From the NCBI GenBank assembly GCA_937949745.1, contig CALECM010000132.1, forward strand, positions 35,629-99,628: a stretch of 64,000 nt of DNA. Reading direction: 5' to 3'. This document shows positions 44,081 through 52,433 of the stretch, piece after piece (the first letter of the stretch is position 1; each line of letters opens with the position of its first letter). Made by a program: the position numbers and the translations under genes. The stretch comes from an uncultured Bacteroidales bacterium (GTDB lineage Bacteria > Bacteroidota > Bacteroidia > Bacteroidales > WCHB1-69). The notes beneath the pieces were generated by a model that was not told where the DNA came from, did no database searches, and saw only the letters and a program-made list of their open reading frames with translations.

Positions 44081-45529
44081 ATGACATTGCGAGTAGAACG
44101 AAATAAATGGATATTGTATCGACATACGAGCGATTTCAACCTATTGTGTGAAGTCGCACAAATTTTAAAATCATATTCAAAAACGACTATTACCAAGTCT
44201 GAAAAGGAACGCTTGAATTTGCATTTACGCGAATTAGGAATATATAATGAACGAAATCCGGAACTTCCTCTCGATGCTATCAATCATAAAATCAACCAGC
44301 TGTCTTATTATATGTTTGGGTATCAGGCCAAAATTGATGGCGTTGACAGATTTATGTTTAGTCCTTTAGGAAATTTATTGCTTAAAAATCTTGATGACAA
44401 AGGCAAAGTATCAAAAATTTTTCTTACAATGCTATGGGCTGTCCAATATCAGCACCCTCATGGTGGAACACACAAAGAATTTCAGTTATATCCGTTTCGC
44501 TTAATTTACAAATTGCTGTCCGATAATCGGTTGGAAAATAGATTGTATGCTTTTGAAGTATCTTATGCAGTTGTATTTATAAAGGAAATTACAACTGAGA
44601 ATTATGAAAGCCTCGTTAAGGAAATACTAAAATTGCGAAAATTATCAAACGAGCAATTAAGGGAACTATTCCAGTCTGACCGCCACGCTTATGTAAATTC
44701 AGCATATGAGTGGGACTATTACGTTTCTACATTATTTCAAAGTGCAGGTGTTTTGGATAAAACCAATGGTGAGGTAATCTGTACTTTGCAGCACGGCAAT
44801 ACAAACACATTTAGAAAAGTTACACGCAAGTACGTATCAATTCCTGATGGATTGAAGGATTTTTCAAATCAACTTCTTACTCAATATTCATTTTTGGCAA
44901 AACCATTGCTTTTAAATGACACGGAGCGCTTGAAAATAGATGTTGTAAAGGAAATTTACAGTTTTTACCCTGATGTGCTGTTGCAGGCAATTGGCGAAGA
45001 AAGTGAAATCGGACAACTGTTGGAATTACCGAAATTGATTGAACAATATTCAAACAATCCCGAAAATGAAACGGCATATTTATTTGAAAATGTATTGGTT
45101 GACGGCTTTAATATGTTTTATAACCTTGAAGCCAAAGGCATTGGCGGGGCAGGACATACAGATATTGAATGTTTATATTTAACAAAACGAAAGAAATTTG
45201 CCGTTGAATCAAAGTCCACAGCTAATAAGCTTTCAGGTATCAATGTAGGACGTTTGCGCGAACACCGTGAAGAAATTGGCGGCGAATACACTATTGTTGT
45301 TACGCCGCGATATGTTCCTGCAGCCAAACGAGATATAATGGGAACTCCCAATGTAATAATCTTAGCAAGTACTTTTGCTGAGTACTTATACAACTGTATT
45401 GACAGAAACGTGAGGGAAATCGACTATGAAGATTTTGACAGTATTATTATAAATAATTTAGGCAAAGACATTAGCCGCGACATTTCGGACATGACACTTT
45501 CCAAATTTGCAACTGCAGGAATAAAATGA
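44081..45529 (+). CDS. Type II restriction endonuclease, C-terminal PD-(D/E)XK nuclease (type IIS-like)
   Basis: 482 residues. A long N-terminal part (~1-330) without recognised motifs should read DNA. The C-terminal part has GHTDIEC with Asp361 and FAVESKST with Glu376 and Lys378, the D-x14-ExK pattern of the nuclease core. A separate cleavage domain at the C-terminus and two accompanying methyltransferases of different type suggest an asymmetric site cut at a distance (FokI/AlwI-like). The target is unknown. It overlaps the next methyltransferase start (ATGA). Confidence 0.8.
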   Translation: MTLRVERNKWILYRHTSDFNLLCEVAQILKSYSKTTITKSEKERLNLHLRELGIYNERNPELPLDAINHKINQLSYYMFGYQAKIDGVDRFMFSPLGNLLLKNLDDKGKVSKIFLTMLWAVQYQHPHGGTHKEFQLYPFRLIYKLLSDNRLENRLYAFEVSYAVVFIKEITTENYESLVKEILKLRKLSNEQLRELFQSDRHAYVNSAYEWDYYVSTLFQSAGVLDKTNGEVICTLQHGNTNTFRKVTRKYVSIPDGLKDFSNQLLTQYSFLAKPLLLNDTERLKIDVVKEIYSFYPDVLLQAIGEESEIGQLLELPKLIEQYSNNPENETAYLFENVLVDGFNMFYNLEAKGIGGAGHTDIECLYLTKRKKFAVESKSTANKLSGINVGRLREHREEIGGEYTIVVTPRYVPAAKRDIMGTPNVIILASTFAEYLYNCIDRNVREIDYEDFDSIIINNLGKDISRDISDMTLSKFATAGIK

Positions 45530-46431
45530 TTACAATTACACGAGAAGATAATATGCAACTTATGGCAAGGTATCCCGACAAATATTTTGACCTTGCAATT
45601 GTTGACCCTCCCTACGGAATTTTGAATAAAACTCCGCGCGGAGGCGACTATAAATTTAATAAAAAAGAATACAGTCAATGGGATACAAAACCAAATGATG
45701 AATATTTCAATGAACTGTTTCGCGTGTCAAAAAATCAGATAATTTGGGGAGGAAATTATTTTGGACAACTTTGGACGAGAAGTGAATACAATAAGGGATT
45801 TATTATTTGGGATAAAAACCAGCCCGAAACATTAAATAATTTTTCAATGGCAGAAATGGCATGGAATTCACTTGACCGCCCTTCAAAAATCTTTCATTTT
45901 AGTATTCGTAAAAACAGAAATAAAATTCACCCGACACAAAAACCCGTTGAATTATATGAATGGCTTTTAAAAATGTATGCGAAGCCGACAGATAAAATCT
46001 TAGATACTCATTTAGGCAGTGGAACAATTGCAATTGCTTGCTATAAGGCAGGAATAAGCTTAACAGCTTGCGAAATCAGCGAAGAATACTTTTTTAAAGC
46101 ATTAAACAAAATAAAAGAAGTAGTACCAACAATACAAATTGATGGTAAGGACGATGTTTTTTCTTTAACATTTCCACACCAAACTGAGCCGGAAAATGAA
46201 AAATTTGCATTGTATAAGGAACAACATGAGCAATTACGGCTTTTTAAGGAAAAACAAACAGAATATAAAGCAAAGAAACAATTAAAAGATAATGTAAATA
46301 CACCACCTATTTGCCCGCATTGCAATCGAACTATGACAAAATCAAACAATAAAGAATATTCTCTCGAATGCTTGAATTGTGATGAAGATTCTTTTGAAAT
46401 AGAAAATAAAACTGCTGAAGTCGAGAAGTAA
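45526..46431 (+). CDS. Beta-class DNA methyltransferase (N6-A or N4-C) with C-terminal zinc ribbon
   Basis: 301 residues. Motif IV DPPYG (Asp27) precedes the SAM-binding motif I (DTHLGSGTIAIA), the order of beta-class enzymes. HPTQKPVELYEWLL lies between. DPPY fits N6-adenine more than N4-cytosine. The C-terminus carries two CxxC knuckles (CPHC..CLNC), an unusual extra that may bind zinc. It probably modifies the strand not covered by the C5 enzyme. Confidence 0.9.
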   Translation: MITITREDNMQLMARYPDKYFDLAIVDPPYGILNKTPRGGDYKFNKKEYSQWDTKPNDEYFNELFRVSKNQIIWGGNYFGQLWTRSEYNKGFIIWDKNQPETLNNFSMAEMAWNSLDRPSKIFHFSIRKNRNKIHPTQKPVELYEWLLKMYAKPTDKILDTHLGSGTIAIACYKAGISLTACEISEEYFFKALNKIKEVVPTIQIDGKDDVFSLTFPHQTEPENEKFALYKEQHEQLRLFKEKQTEYKAKKQLKDNVNTPPICPHCNRTMTKSNNKEYSLECLNCDEDSFEIENKTAEVEK

Positions 46432-46443
46432 AAACGTTTGCCT

Positions 46444-48522
46444 ATGCAATTCAATCTCCTTTCATTCAAACCATATTCGGAAGAAATTACGATTAATCTC
46501 TATTCCGAAAAAGTTGAAGGAACCCGTCCGCAAATTGTTTATCAAGACGAGTATCCCGAATTATGGGAACAAAATGCCGAAACACTTGAAGAATGTAAAT
46601 ACCTCTATTGTTCCTTTAACAACGAAGAAACCGAATGCAAAGGAGATAAATATACAGCAACAATTTACTTAAATAGTGCACCGCGCTTTGCGCTTCACTA
46701 TTTCAGATATTTACTTTATGAGCACTTTTACGGACAAGTGCCTGCTGTTTGTTATAACTATATGAGCGGGATAGAAATTTGGCTCAAAGAAGAACAACAG
46801 GAAAATATTACAAGATTTCATAAATATACCCTTAATCCACAACATGCCCGAATAACAGACGGTTTTGAATTGCTTATAACCTATGAGGGTATTTCAACAG
46901 TTTGCAATACTTCTGTTTCACAGCTTACCGAAATACCTCCCGAATTGTTTTCATTGGTAATGGTAAATGGAGAACTTATCAAATACAGCAAACTAACAGC
47001 CGAACATAAAACACACATAAATTCAACATATCCTATTTTAAACCATTCGCTTGCAAAAGCATTAAATTTACCCGAAAGGCGGGAATTAAATCCCAATAAA
47101 TACATAAGCACTTACAAACTAATATCAGAATTTTGTAAAAACTATCTATTTACCGAAGAATTTCAAACTGTTTTACAAATTGATACAAACGGTTTTATTC
47201 AAGTACCCGAACAAAAGATTTATAAAACCTCTAATACCTCAAATACGCTTTTATTTGGCCAAAACCGACAAGACATTGCGCCATTCAAGGGGTTAAAAAA
47301 TGGGCCGTATCAAGCCCCGACAGTTCCGAATAACAACGTGCGGTTTTTCTTTATCTACCATAAAGACGACACAAAACACGCAACGGCACTGTTCAATATT
47401 TTTACGGAAGGTCTATCCTATACCGACCACAATACAGGAGAAAAAAAAACAAGTTTCCCTGCGCTTGCTGAATATATCAAACAGCCTTTCTATACCGAAA
47501 AAAACGGAAGTATTACATTTCAGAACCTCGATACGGCTGTAAATGAAATAAAACAAGCACTCTCACTCAAGCAATTTATCAATGGCTGTACTTATGTGGC
47601 TATTTATGTTAGCCCAGTAAAGAAAGATGATATTGACAGCCCATATCACAACATATATTTTCAAATTAAAGAAGCACTCCTCGACAAAGGCATAACTTCA
47701 CAGGCTATATATAAAGAACGTCATAACGAACAATACTTTTCATTTCATTTACCAAACATAGCAATTGCCCTGCTTGCCAAATTGGGCGGTATTCCCTGGC
47801 AATTACAGGATATAGGCAAAAACGATTTAATTGTCGGAATAGGAGCGTTCAAATCCCAGAAAATAGGGAAAAGATATATCGGTAGCGCATTTCGCTTTAA
47901 CAAAAACGGTATCTTTCAAAATTTTGACTGTTATCGTGATAACGACCTAACTCAATTAGTGGCAGGAATCCGTAAAGCCCTTATGCACTATGTAGTAGAA
48001 CACGACACCGCAGAACGCCTTATAATTCATTACTACAAAACAATGAGCCGTAAAGAATCGCAACCCATTGTAGATATGCTTTACCGCTTAGGTTTAAATA
48101 TCCCCGTTATTATAGTAACAATCAATAAGACCGAAACACAGGATATTGTCGCTTTTGACACTGAAGTTGCCGATTTAATGCCTGTAAGTGGAACAATTAT
48201 AAGAATTGGGAGTAATCAGTTTTTACTTTATAACAGTGCCAAATACGATGAAACATTTGCCGCCAGCAAAGGCAAAAAAGATTATCCGTTTCCAATCAAA
48301 ATAAAAATCACCGCAGCAGATAAAGAATTTAAATTTGACAATACTTTATATGCGGAACTATTAGACCAGGTATACAAATTCTCACGTATGTATTGGAAGT
48401 CTGTAAAACAACAAAATCTGCCCATTACCATAAAGTATCCCGAAATGGTTGCTGAAATTGTACCTCATTTCTCGGAGGCAGAACTACCACCTTTCGGAAA
48501 AACAAACCTCTGGTTTCTCTAA
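46444..48522 (+). CDS. Prokaryotic Argonaute (long), PIWI predicted inactive
   Basis: 692 residues. The L2/MID junction TLLFGQNRQDIAPFKGLKNGPYQ, the MID signature NIAIALLAKLGGIPW (Lys446 to Trp452) with GITSQAIYK before it, and a full PIWI domain identify an Argonaute. In active PIWI domains the first aspartate follows GI and the second lies in an RDG-type strand. Here these read VGIGAF (Gly467) and IIHYYKTMSRKE (Tyr531), so two of the catalytic residues are missing. It should bind guide and target without slicing. N-terminal and L1 regions are present; a reduced or absent PAZ is possible. It follows the methyltransferase by 12 bases. ATG at 46444 preferred to the TTG at 46438. Confidence 0.88.
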   Translation: MQFNLLSFKPYSEEITINLYSEKVEGTRPQIVYQDEYPELWEQNAETLEECKYLYCSFNNEETECKGDKYTATIYLNSAPRFALHYFRYLLYEHFYGQVPAVCYNYMSGIEIWLKEEQQENITRFHKYTLNPQHARITDGFELLITYEGISTVCNTSVSQLTEIPPELFSLVMVNGELIKYSKLTAEHKTHINSTYPILNHSLAKALNLPERRELNPNKYISTYKLISEFCKNYLFTEEFQTVLQIDTNGFIQVPEQKIYKTSNTSNTLLFGQNRQDIAPFKGLKNGPYQAPTVPNNNVRFFFIYHKDDTKHATALFNIFTEGLSYTDHNTGEKKTSFPALAEYIKQPFYTEKNGSITFQNLDTAVNEIKQALSLKQFINGCTYVAIYVSPVKKDDIDSPYHNIYFQIKEALLDKGITSQAIYKERHNEQYFSFHLPNIAIALLAKLGGIPWQLQDIGKNDLIVGIGAFKSQKIGKRYIGSAFRFNKNGIFQNFDCYRDNDLTQLVAGIRKALMHYVVEHDTAERLIIHYYKTMSRKESQPIVDMLYRLGLNIPVIIVTINKTETQDIVAFDTEVADLMPVSGTIIRIGSNQFLLYNSAKYDETFAASKGKKDYPFPIKIKITAADKEFKFDNTLYAELLDQVYKFSRMYWKSVKQQNLPITIKYPEMVAEIVPHFSEAELPPFGKTNLWFL

Positions 48523-48663
48523 AACCATAGTTATTCAAAAAATGGAGAAATAGAGGAAATAGGAGATAAATCTTCCATTTTTCCTAAATCCCCAAAATCC
48601 TCATTAAATTTTCTACATAAGATATTTAAGCAGTATAAACTTATAAACTATTTACCCCCGCAC

Positions 48664-48680
48664 AAAACAACGCAGGTAAA
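48664..48680 (+). repeat. 17-bp inverted repeat, left copy
   Basis: AAAACAACGCAGGTAAA, exact reverse complement of 49371-49387, about 690 bases apart. Confidence 0.7.
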
Positions 48681-48901
48681 GCGGTATTCGTCAATCGCTC
48701 ACTTTGTTCCGCAAAAACATACCTGCAAGGGTGTATAAACTCCCTTCGGTCGCCCTTGCATGTACCGCAGCCACACAATGCTGTTGCGCTCCGGCAGGTG
48801 CTCACAGCAGCGTGTCTGCTTGTTTTGCTTCACACGCTCACTCATTCCTCATTTGCGGCTACTCCTGCCCCCTTAAAACCCCAATAAGGTATTCATTCCA
48901 C

Positions 48902-49144
48902 TCATAAATTTTTATAAAGGGGCAGCCGCCGCATATTGTTGTGCTCGCCTGCGGGTCGCTGCGGGCTAATCGGGCTGTCACACTTTTTGCAATACCAAGT
49001 TGGCGTTGCCGTGTTCGTTCCGGTCGTACCTCCCTGCACTTCACACCGCAATGCCAACCACACGCAAGAATATGGCAGCACTGCACCAATAATCCACAAA
49101 ATACCACCACAATAAAATAAACCAATGCATACTATACCTTTCAT
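48902..49144 (-). CDS. Possible small membrane protein with CxxC motif
   Basis: 80 residues if started at MKGIVCIG. A hydrophobic segment (~1-32) is followed by a polar tail containing TPTWYCKKCDSPIS, a CxxC knuckle. The composition looks more protein-like than the overlapping frames, but codon bias is odd because the whole region is compositionally unusual. It would be the only minus-strand gene of the element. Hypothetical. Confidence 0.3.
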   Translation of the reverse strand: MKGIVCIGLFYCGGILWIIGAVLPYSCVWLALRCEVQGGTTGTNTATPTWYCKKCDSPISPQRPAGEHNNMRRLPLYKNL

Positions 49145-49370
49145 TTGGCTGCCATATACTTGCCTTTCCACCCACGCTCCAAGCAAAAAGCCCGCCAGCC
49201 CTGCCGCACACGGTAGCCGTCCACAGCCCTCACTAATCGTTCGGGCTATCTGTGTCCGCCACCCTCGCTCCACTCGCAGTCGGCTCGCGCCTCTCCACTA
49301 CGCAAGCAAAAAAATCACTACGCTATCGCTCCGCTTATTTTTCACTTGCTCCGTTTCGGCTCAAGGCTGT

Positions 49371-49387
49371 TTTACCTGCGTTGTTTT
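49371..49387 (-). repeat. 17-bp inverted repeat, right copy
   Basis: TTTACCTGCGTTGTTTT, partner of 48664-48680. Confidence 0.7.
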
Positions 49388-49880
49388 TCCTCCTCCCACA
49401 CCAACCCCTTAAACAGTCGATTTTTTTATTTTACTCGCATTACCATGCAAGATTTTAAAGATTGCAGTTGATTAGAGTTCAGTTCTTTTGCCCGAAAAAA
49501 AGGAATATGCAAAAGTAGCCATTACGCTTACCGGCAGTAAAGGTCAAGCCCTACGGGTTTTTGTAAAAAAATCTCCACACCTCCGCTATGCTACGGGTAG
49601 TATTTTTCAAAAAAAACCTTGACAGCCGCCGCTTCATGGCTTTTGGGAAAGCATATCCCTTTTTTCTTCTTTTTTCTCTTTTTCTTTTTTGTCGAAAAAA
49701 ATAATTATTGTTTTTATTCCTGTGATAAAGCAAGTTACAGCAACCAAAAGCATACAAACCCAAAATACAAAATCCTTGACCGGTTAGCAATAACTTTGTT
49801 TTTGGGCAAGGTCAAGACCATACTTTGTCAATACCAAGTCCAAATAAAATTATTCATTCACTCTCTAAATTTTAAAGAAT

Positions 49881-50519
49881 ATGGGAACAATTAAAAAAGG
49901 AATTTTAGGCGGTTTCTCCGGCAAGGTCGGAACCGTAGTAGGTTCAAGTTGGAAAGGAATAGCATATATGCGTTCACTACCTCAAAATATGAAAAATCCA
50001 CGAACCGAAGGACAAGTCAGCCAACGTACAAAATTTTCAATCGCCCTTAGTTTTCTTAAGCCTATGACGGCCTTTTTACGTATAGGCTGGAAACTCTATT
50101 CAAACAAGCAATCACCATTTAATGCAGCAATGTCGTATACATTAGCAAATGCCATTGTTGGAAATTACCCTGATTATGAAATTGACCCAAGCAAAGTATT
50201 GGTATCTCGTGGTGCCTTGACACCGGCCACGAATGCAACAGCAACAGATGGAGGTGGAAATATTGCCTTTACTTGGTATGACAATAGCGGAACAGGGTCT
50301 GCCAAAGAAACAGACAAAACGCTAATAGCAATTGTAAATCTCGCAAAAGCGGAAGTCATAACTGATATAGCAAGAACACAACGTGCCGATACAGCGCAAA
50401 CTGCCATTGTTCCCGCCGATTGGTCAGGAGATACTGTAGAAACCTATTTAGGTTTTATGTCTGAAGACGGCAAAGAAATTGCCAACAGCATTTATTTGGG
50501 CAGCATTACTATTGCATAA
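49881..50519 (+). CDS. DUF6266 family protein
   Basis: 212 residues. The opening MGTIKKGILGGFSGKVGTVVGSSWKG is the DUF6266 signature. An Ig-like beta-rich C-terminal half follows (IAFTWYDNSG..TDKTLIAIVN). There is no signal peptide. The family is common in Bacteroidota and, as here, tends to sit near P5-type lysozyme genes, but has no known function. A structural or lysis-released product is conceivable. Followed by a strong terminator. Confidence 0.85.
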   Translation: MGTIKKGILGGFSGKVGTVVGSSWKGIAYMRSLPQNMKNPRTEGQVSQRTKFSIALSFLKPMTAFLRIGWKLYSNKQSPFNAAMSYTLANAIVGNYPDYEIDPSKVLVSRGALTPATNATATDGGGNIAFTWYDNSGTGSAKETDKTLIAIVNLAKAEVITDIARTQRADTAQTAIVPADWSGDTVETYLGFMSEDGKEIANSIYLGSITIA

Positions 50520-50549
50520 TAAAGTAATTAAAATGTTTTCTCCATAAAG

Positions 50550-50572
50550 AGCCGCCGCAAGCGGCTTTTTTT
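50550..50572 (+). terminator. Terminator after the DUF6266 gene
   Basis: 6-bp stem AGCCGC (50550-50555) / GCGGCT (50561-50566) and seven T residues. Confidence 0.85.
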
Positions 50573-50596
50573 GAATAAACACAATCAAGAAAAATT

Positions 50597-50887
50597 ATGG
50601 AAATCCTAAATCAAATATTGCCTTTTTCGGTGTCGATAATCACCTTAATTATCGGTTGGTGGGGCGGCAGGCGTAAATCCACCGCCGAAGTTGAAAATAT
50701 AAAAGCCGACCACGCCGAAAAGATACTAAAACTCAATGACGAATATCTAATTGCCCCGCTCACAAATAAGATTGACAATCTAAGCCAAAAAATACAGCAA
50801 TTAGAACAGGCATTGAGCCGTATTTCTGATTGTTACGACAAAGAAAATTGCCCGGTTAAGAACGAATTAAAAAAACAAAAGAAATGA
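50597..50887 (+). CDS. Holin-like small membrane protein (TM plus coiled coil)
   Basis: 96 residues: one N-terminal membrane helix (~7-24), a WWGGRRK turn, then a coiled coil (~30-75) and a basic tail. The position directly before an endolysin-like gene, with an ATGA overlap, is that of a holin or holin-associated protein. Sequence alone cannot prove pore formation. Confidence 0.6.
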   Translation: MEILNQILPFSVSIITLIIGWWGGRRKSTAEVENIKADHAEKILKLNDEYLIAPLTNKIDNLSQKIQQLEQALSRISDCYDKENCPVKNELKKQKK

Positions 50888-51294
50888 AACCACGAGGATT
50901 AAGAAACAACAACCCGCTGAATATTCGACATAATACAGATTTATTCCAAGGCGAAATCAAAGGCAATGATAAATTATTCAAAACCTTTTCTTCCATGCCT
51001 TACGGCTACCGTGCCGCCTTTGTAACGCTCGCAACCTATCTTTTGAGAGATTGGAACACAATAGAAAAGATAATATCACACTGGGCGCCACCTTCCGAAA
51101 ACAACACACAGGCATATATTTCAACAGTCGTAAAATATTCGGGAGTTGCCGCCGATGAGGTTTTAACCGCCACAAATGGCGACAAATATATTTTGATAGT
51201 ATCGGCAATGTCTTTTGTCGAAAACGGCGTAACCGCCGATATTAACCAAATCAGAGCAGGTTTTGCCCTACAAAATAAAATCACAACACAATGA
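50884..51294 (+). CDS. P5-like endolysin / muramidase
   Basis: 136 residues. RGLRNNNPLNIRHN at the start and II..WAPPSENNTQAYISTVVKYSGV in the middle are typical of proteins annotated as structural protein P5 (phage lytic transglycosylase/lysozyme-like). It should cut peptidoglycan. There is no signal peptide, so export would depend on a holin. It overlaps the genes on both sides by 4 bases. Confidence 0.75.
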   Translation: MKPRGLRNNNPLNIRHNTDLFQGEIKGNDKLFKTFSSMPYGYRAAFVTLATYLLRDWNTIEKIISHWAPPSENNTQAYISTVVKYSGVAADEVLTATNGDKYILIVSAMSFVENGVTADINQIRAGFALQNKITTQ

Positions 51295-51683
51295 AAAAAG
51301 CATTCCTTTTTTGCACCATTGCGTTATTATGTTGCGCCTGCGGCACAACCAAATATATACCAATCGAAACTATAAAAACGGAGTGCCGCGACAAGATTGT
51401 AAGAGATTCCATTTATCATTATGATTCTGTTTTTATCAAACAGACCGCAGACACTCTATTCTTAGAAAGGTATAAATACCTGTACCGAGATAAAATTATA
51501 AAAGACTCTATTTTCATTCAAGACACAATCCGTGTTCCTTATCCTGTTGAGATTATCAAGCAAGTAAAAGCCCCATTTACAAGTTGGCAAAACTTCCAAC
51601 TATGGAGCGGAAGAATAGCCCTTCTACTGGTCTTGCTTGCTGGTTTATACTTCGTTCTAAAGCTCAAAAAGATATTACCCTAA
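51291..51683 (+). CDS. u-spanin-like lipoprotein
   Basis: 130 residues. The N-terminal lipoprotein signal ends in a lipobox with Cys17. The middle is a charged, extended beta/coil segment (~20-100), and a C-terminal membrane helix (~106-125) precedes a short basic tail. Lipid anchor at one end and membrane helix at the other is the layout of unimolecular spanins, which fuse outer and inner membranes in the last step of phage lysis. Third gene of an overlapping cassette. Confidence 0.6.
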   Translation: MKKAFLFCTIALLCCACGTTKYIPIETIKTECRDKIVRDSIYHYDSVFIKQTADTLFLERYKYLYRDKIIKDSIFIQDTIRVPYPVEIIKQVKAPFTSWQNFQLWSGRIALLLVLLAGLYFVLKLKKILP

Positions 51684-51842
51684 AAGCCCAAATCTCAACT
51701 TTTCAATTTATTCTATATTTGCTTATTGAAAATAAATTATATCTTTGTGAAACAATTAGTTGTGGTTTATGGTTATCAATCTTGTATTTGTACCATATTT
51801 GCAACATGAGTTTGTAAGTATCTGATATTCAATAGCGAATAG

Positions 51843-51860
51843 TTTTGAAGAAGTCAAATA
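51843..51860 (+). other. Right attachment site
   Basis: TTTTGAAGAAGTCAAATA, 17 of 18 bases identical to the dnaK end at 33709-33726. It still spells Phe-Glu-Glu-Val-Lys-stop (TAG). Confidence 0.75.
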
Positions 51861-51895
51861 GATAACTCTCATTGAGAGAAAACTAATCATAGCCG

Positions 51896-51931
51896 ATCCC
51901 CTGCAAGTTTAATACTGCAGGGGATTTTTTT
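51896..51931 (+). terminator. Terminator, probably the original dnaK terminator
   Basis: 10-bp perfect stem ATCCCCTGCA (51896-51905) / TGCAGGGGAT (51916-51925) plus a T tract, 35 bases after the right attachment site, where dnaK's own terminator would lie before integration. No other gene ends here. Confidence 0.8.
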
Positions 51932-52249
51932 ATTCTCGTATATTCATTAATATTGATCACCTTTCTTAAAAACATAGCTGGTCTTTCGTTTAAAGATCAC
52001 ACGTAATCTTCCAATTCTTTCTTATTAATTCTGATTTTTGTGAGGATTTACAATTCATTTATTTTCATATTATTTTGTTTTAATAGTTAAAAAATTATTT
52101 TATATTTAACATTTTATCAGGGTAAATAATCATTATTCTGCAAAAATTTAAATATTTGGTTATTCCATTTTTGAAATAAAAATAGAATTATCTTAGCGAA
52201 TAAAATAAAAATAACATTTTTGTTTACAAACTATTTTTAAATATAAAAT

Positions 52250-52411
52250 ATGGAATATATAATCATAATTTGCGGTATTGTTTCACCATTCATTCTTATC
52301 ATACATAATATTTGGTATTTAGGCAAAACTAACTTAAGTGTAGTATGCCCTCTTTCTATTTTTAATGAAATGAGGGCGCAAAATATTTATGAAAATAAAA
52401 AAATGAAGTAA
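52250..52411 (+). CDS. Possible 53-aa membrane peptide
   Basis: An ATG at 52250 opens 53 codons ending TAA. The N-terminal ~25 residues are hydrophobic (MEYIIIICGIVSPFILIIHN). It is 22 bases before the GLUG-repeat protein gene. No homology recognised; the very A/T-rich context makes chance ORFs likely. Confidence 0.3.
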   Translation: MEYIIIICGIVSPFILIIHNIWYLGKTNLSVVCPLSIFNEMRAQNIYENKKMK

Positions 52412-52433
52412 TAAAATAATAAAAAATAAAATT

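Larger units (their letters stand above)
48523..49880. other. 1.36-kb gap, C-rich on the plus strand, bounded in part by a 17-bp inverted repeat
   Basis: No convincing protein except perhaps the small minus-strand ORF at 48902-49144. The part from 48664 to 49387 is clearly richer in C+G than the rest of the element, with C favoured over G on the plus strand. Its ends are AAAACAACGCAGGTAAA and its exact reverse complement. The remainder (49400-49880) is A/T-rich with several imperfect repeats of the CTACGGGT and GTCAAG type. It may hold a transfer origin, a structured RNA or a degraded insertion. Confidence 0.5.
33709..51860. mobile_element. 18.2-kb integrated element in the 3' end of dnaK (satellite-like / defence island)
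   Basis: Bounded by TTTTGAAGAAGTGAAATA at 33709-33726 and TTTTGAAGAAGTCAAATA at 51843-51860, with one mismatch. Inside are a tyrosine integrase beside the left end, replication proteins (VirE_N, PriCT-DUF3987), a SymE-type toxin, restriction-modification genes, an Argonaute and a lysis-type cassette. Every credible gene but one small uncertain ORF points rightward. No capsid, packaging or conjugation genes are seen. Most element genes are poorer in G+C than the chromosome, and many use long lysine/asparagine-rich stretches. Confidence 0.85.
51684..52249. other. A/T-rich gap spanning the right end of the element
   Basis: It contains several TAnnTTTG-like motifs in 51700-51810, then the right attachment site (51843-51860), a small CTCTC/GAGAG hairpin (51866-51878) and a terminator (51896-51931). 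From 51932 to 52249 it is very A/T-rich, and I see nothing recognisable there. Confidence 0.6.

Noticed and set aside
48704..48907. 67-codon plus-strand ORF rich in Cys, Ala and Ser
   Set aside because: Composition follows the C-rich DNA; no start signal and no protein-like pattern.
49125..49458. Two overlapping plus-strand ORFs in the C-rich block
   Set aside because: Low-complexity Pro/Ser/Arg content in both frames, typical of chance ORFs in skewed DNA.
49551..49894. Opposing short ORFs around poly-T/poly-A sequence
   Set aside because: Products are homopolymer-like (Phe or Lys/Arg runs) without initiation signals.
33709..51860. Complete prophage or conjugative element
   Set aside because: No terminase, portal, capsid, tail, relaxase, TraG or other transfer genes could be recognised.
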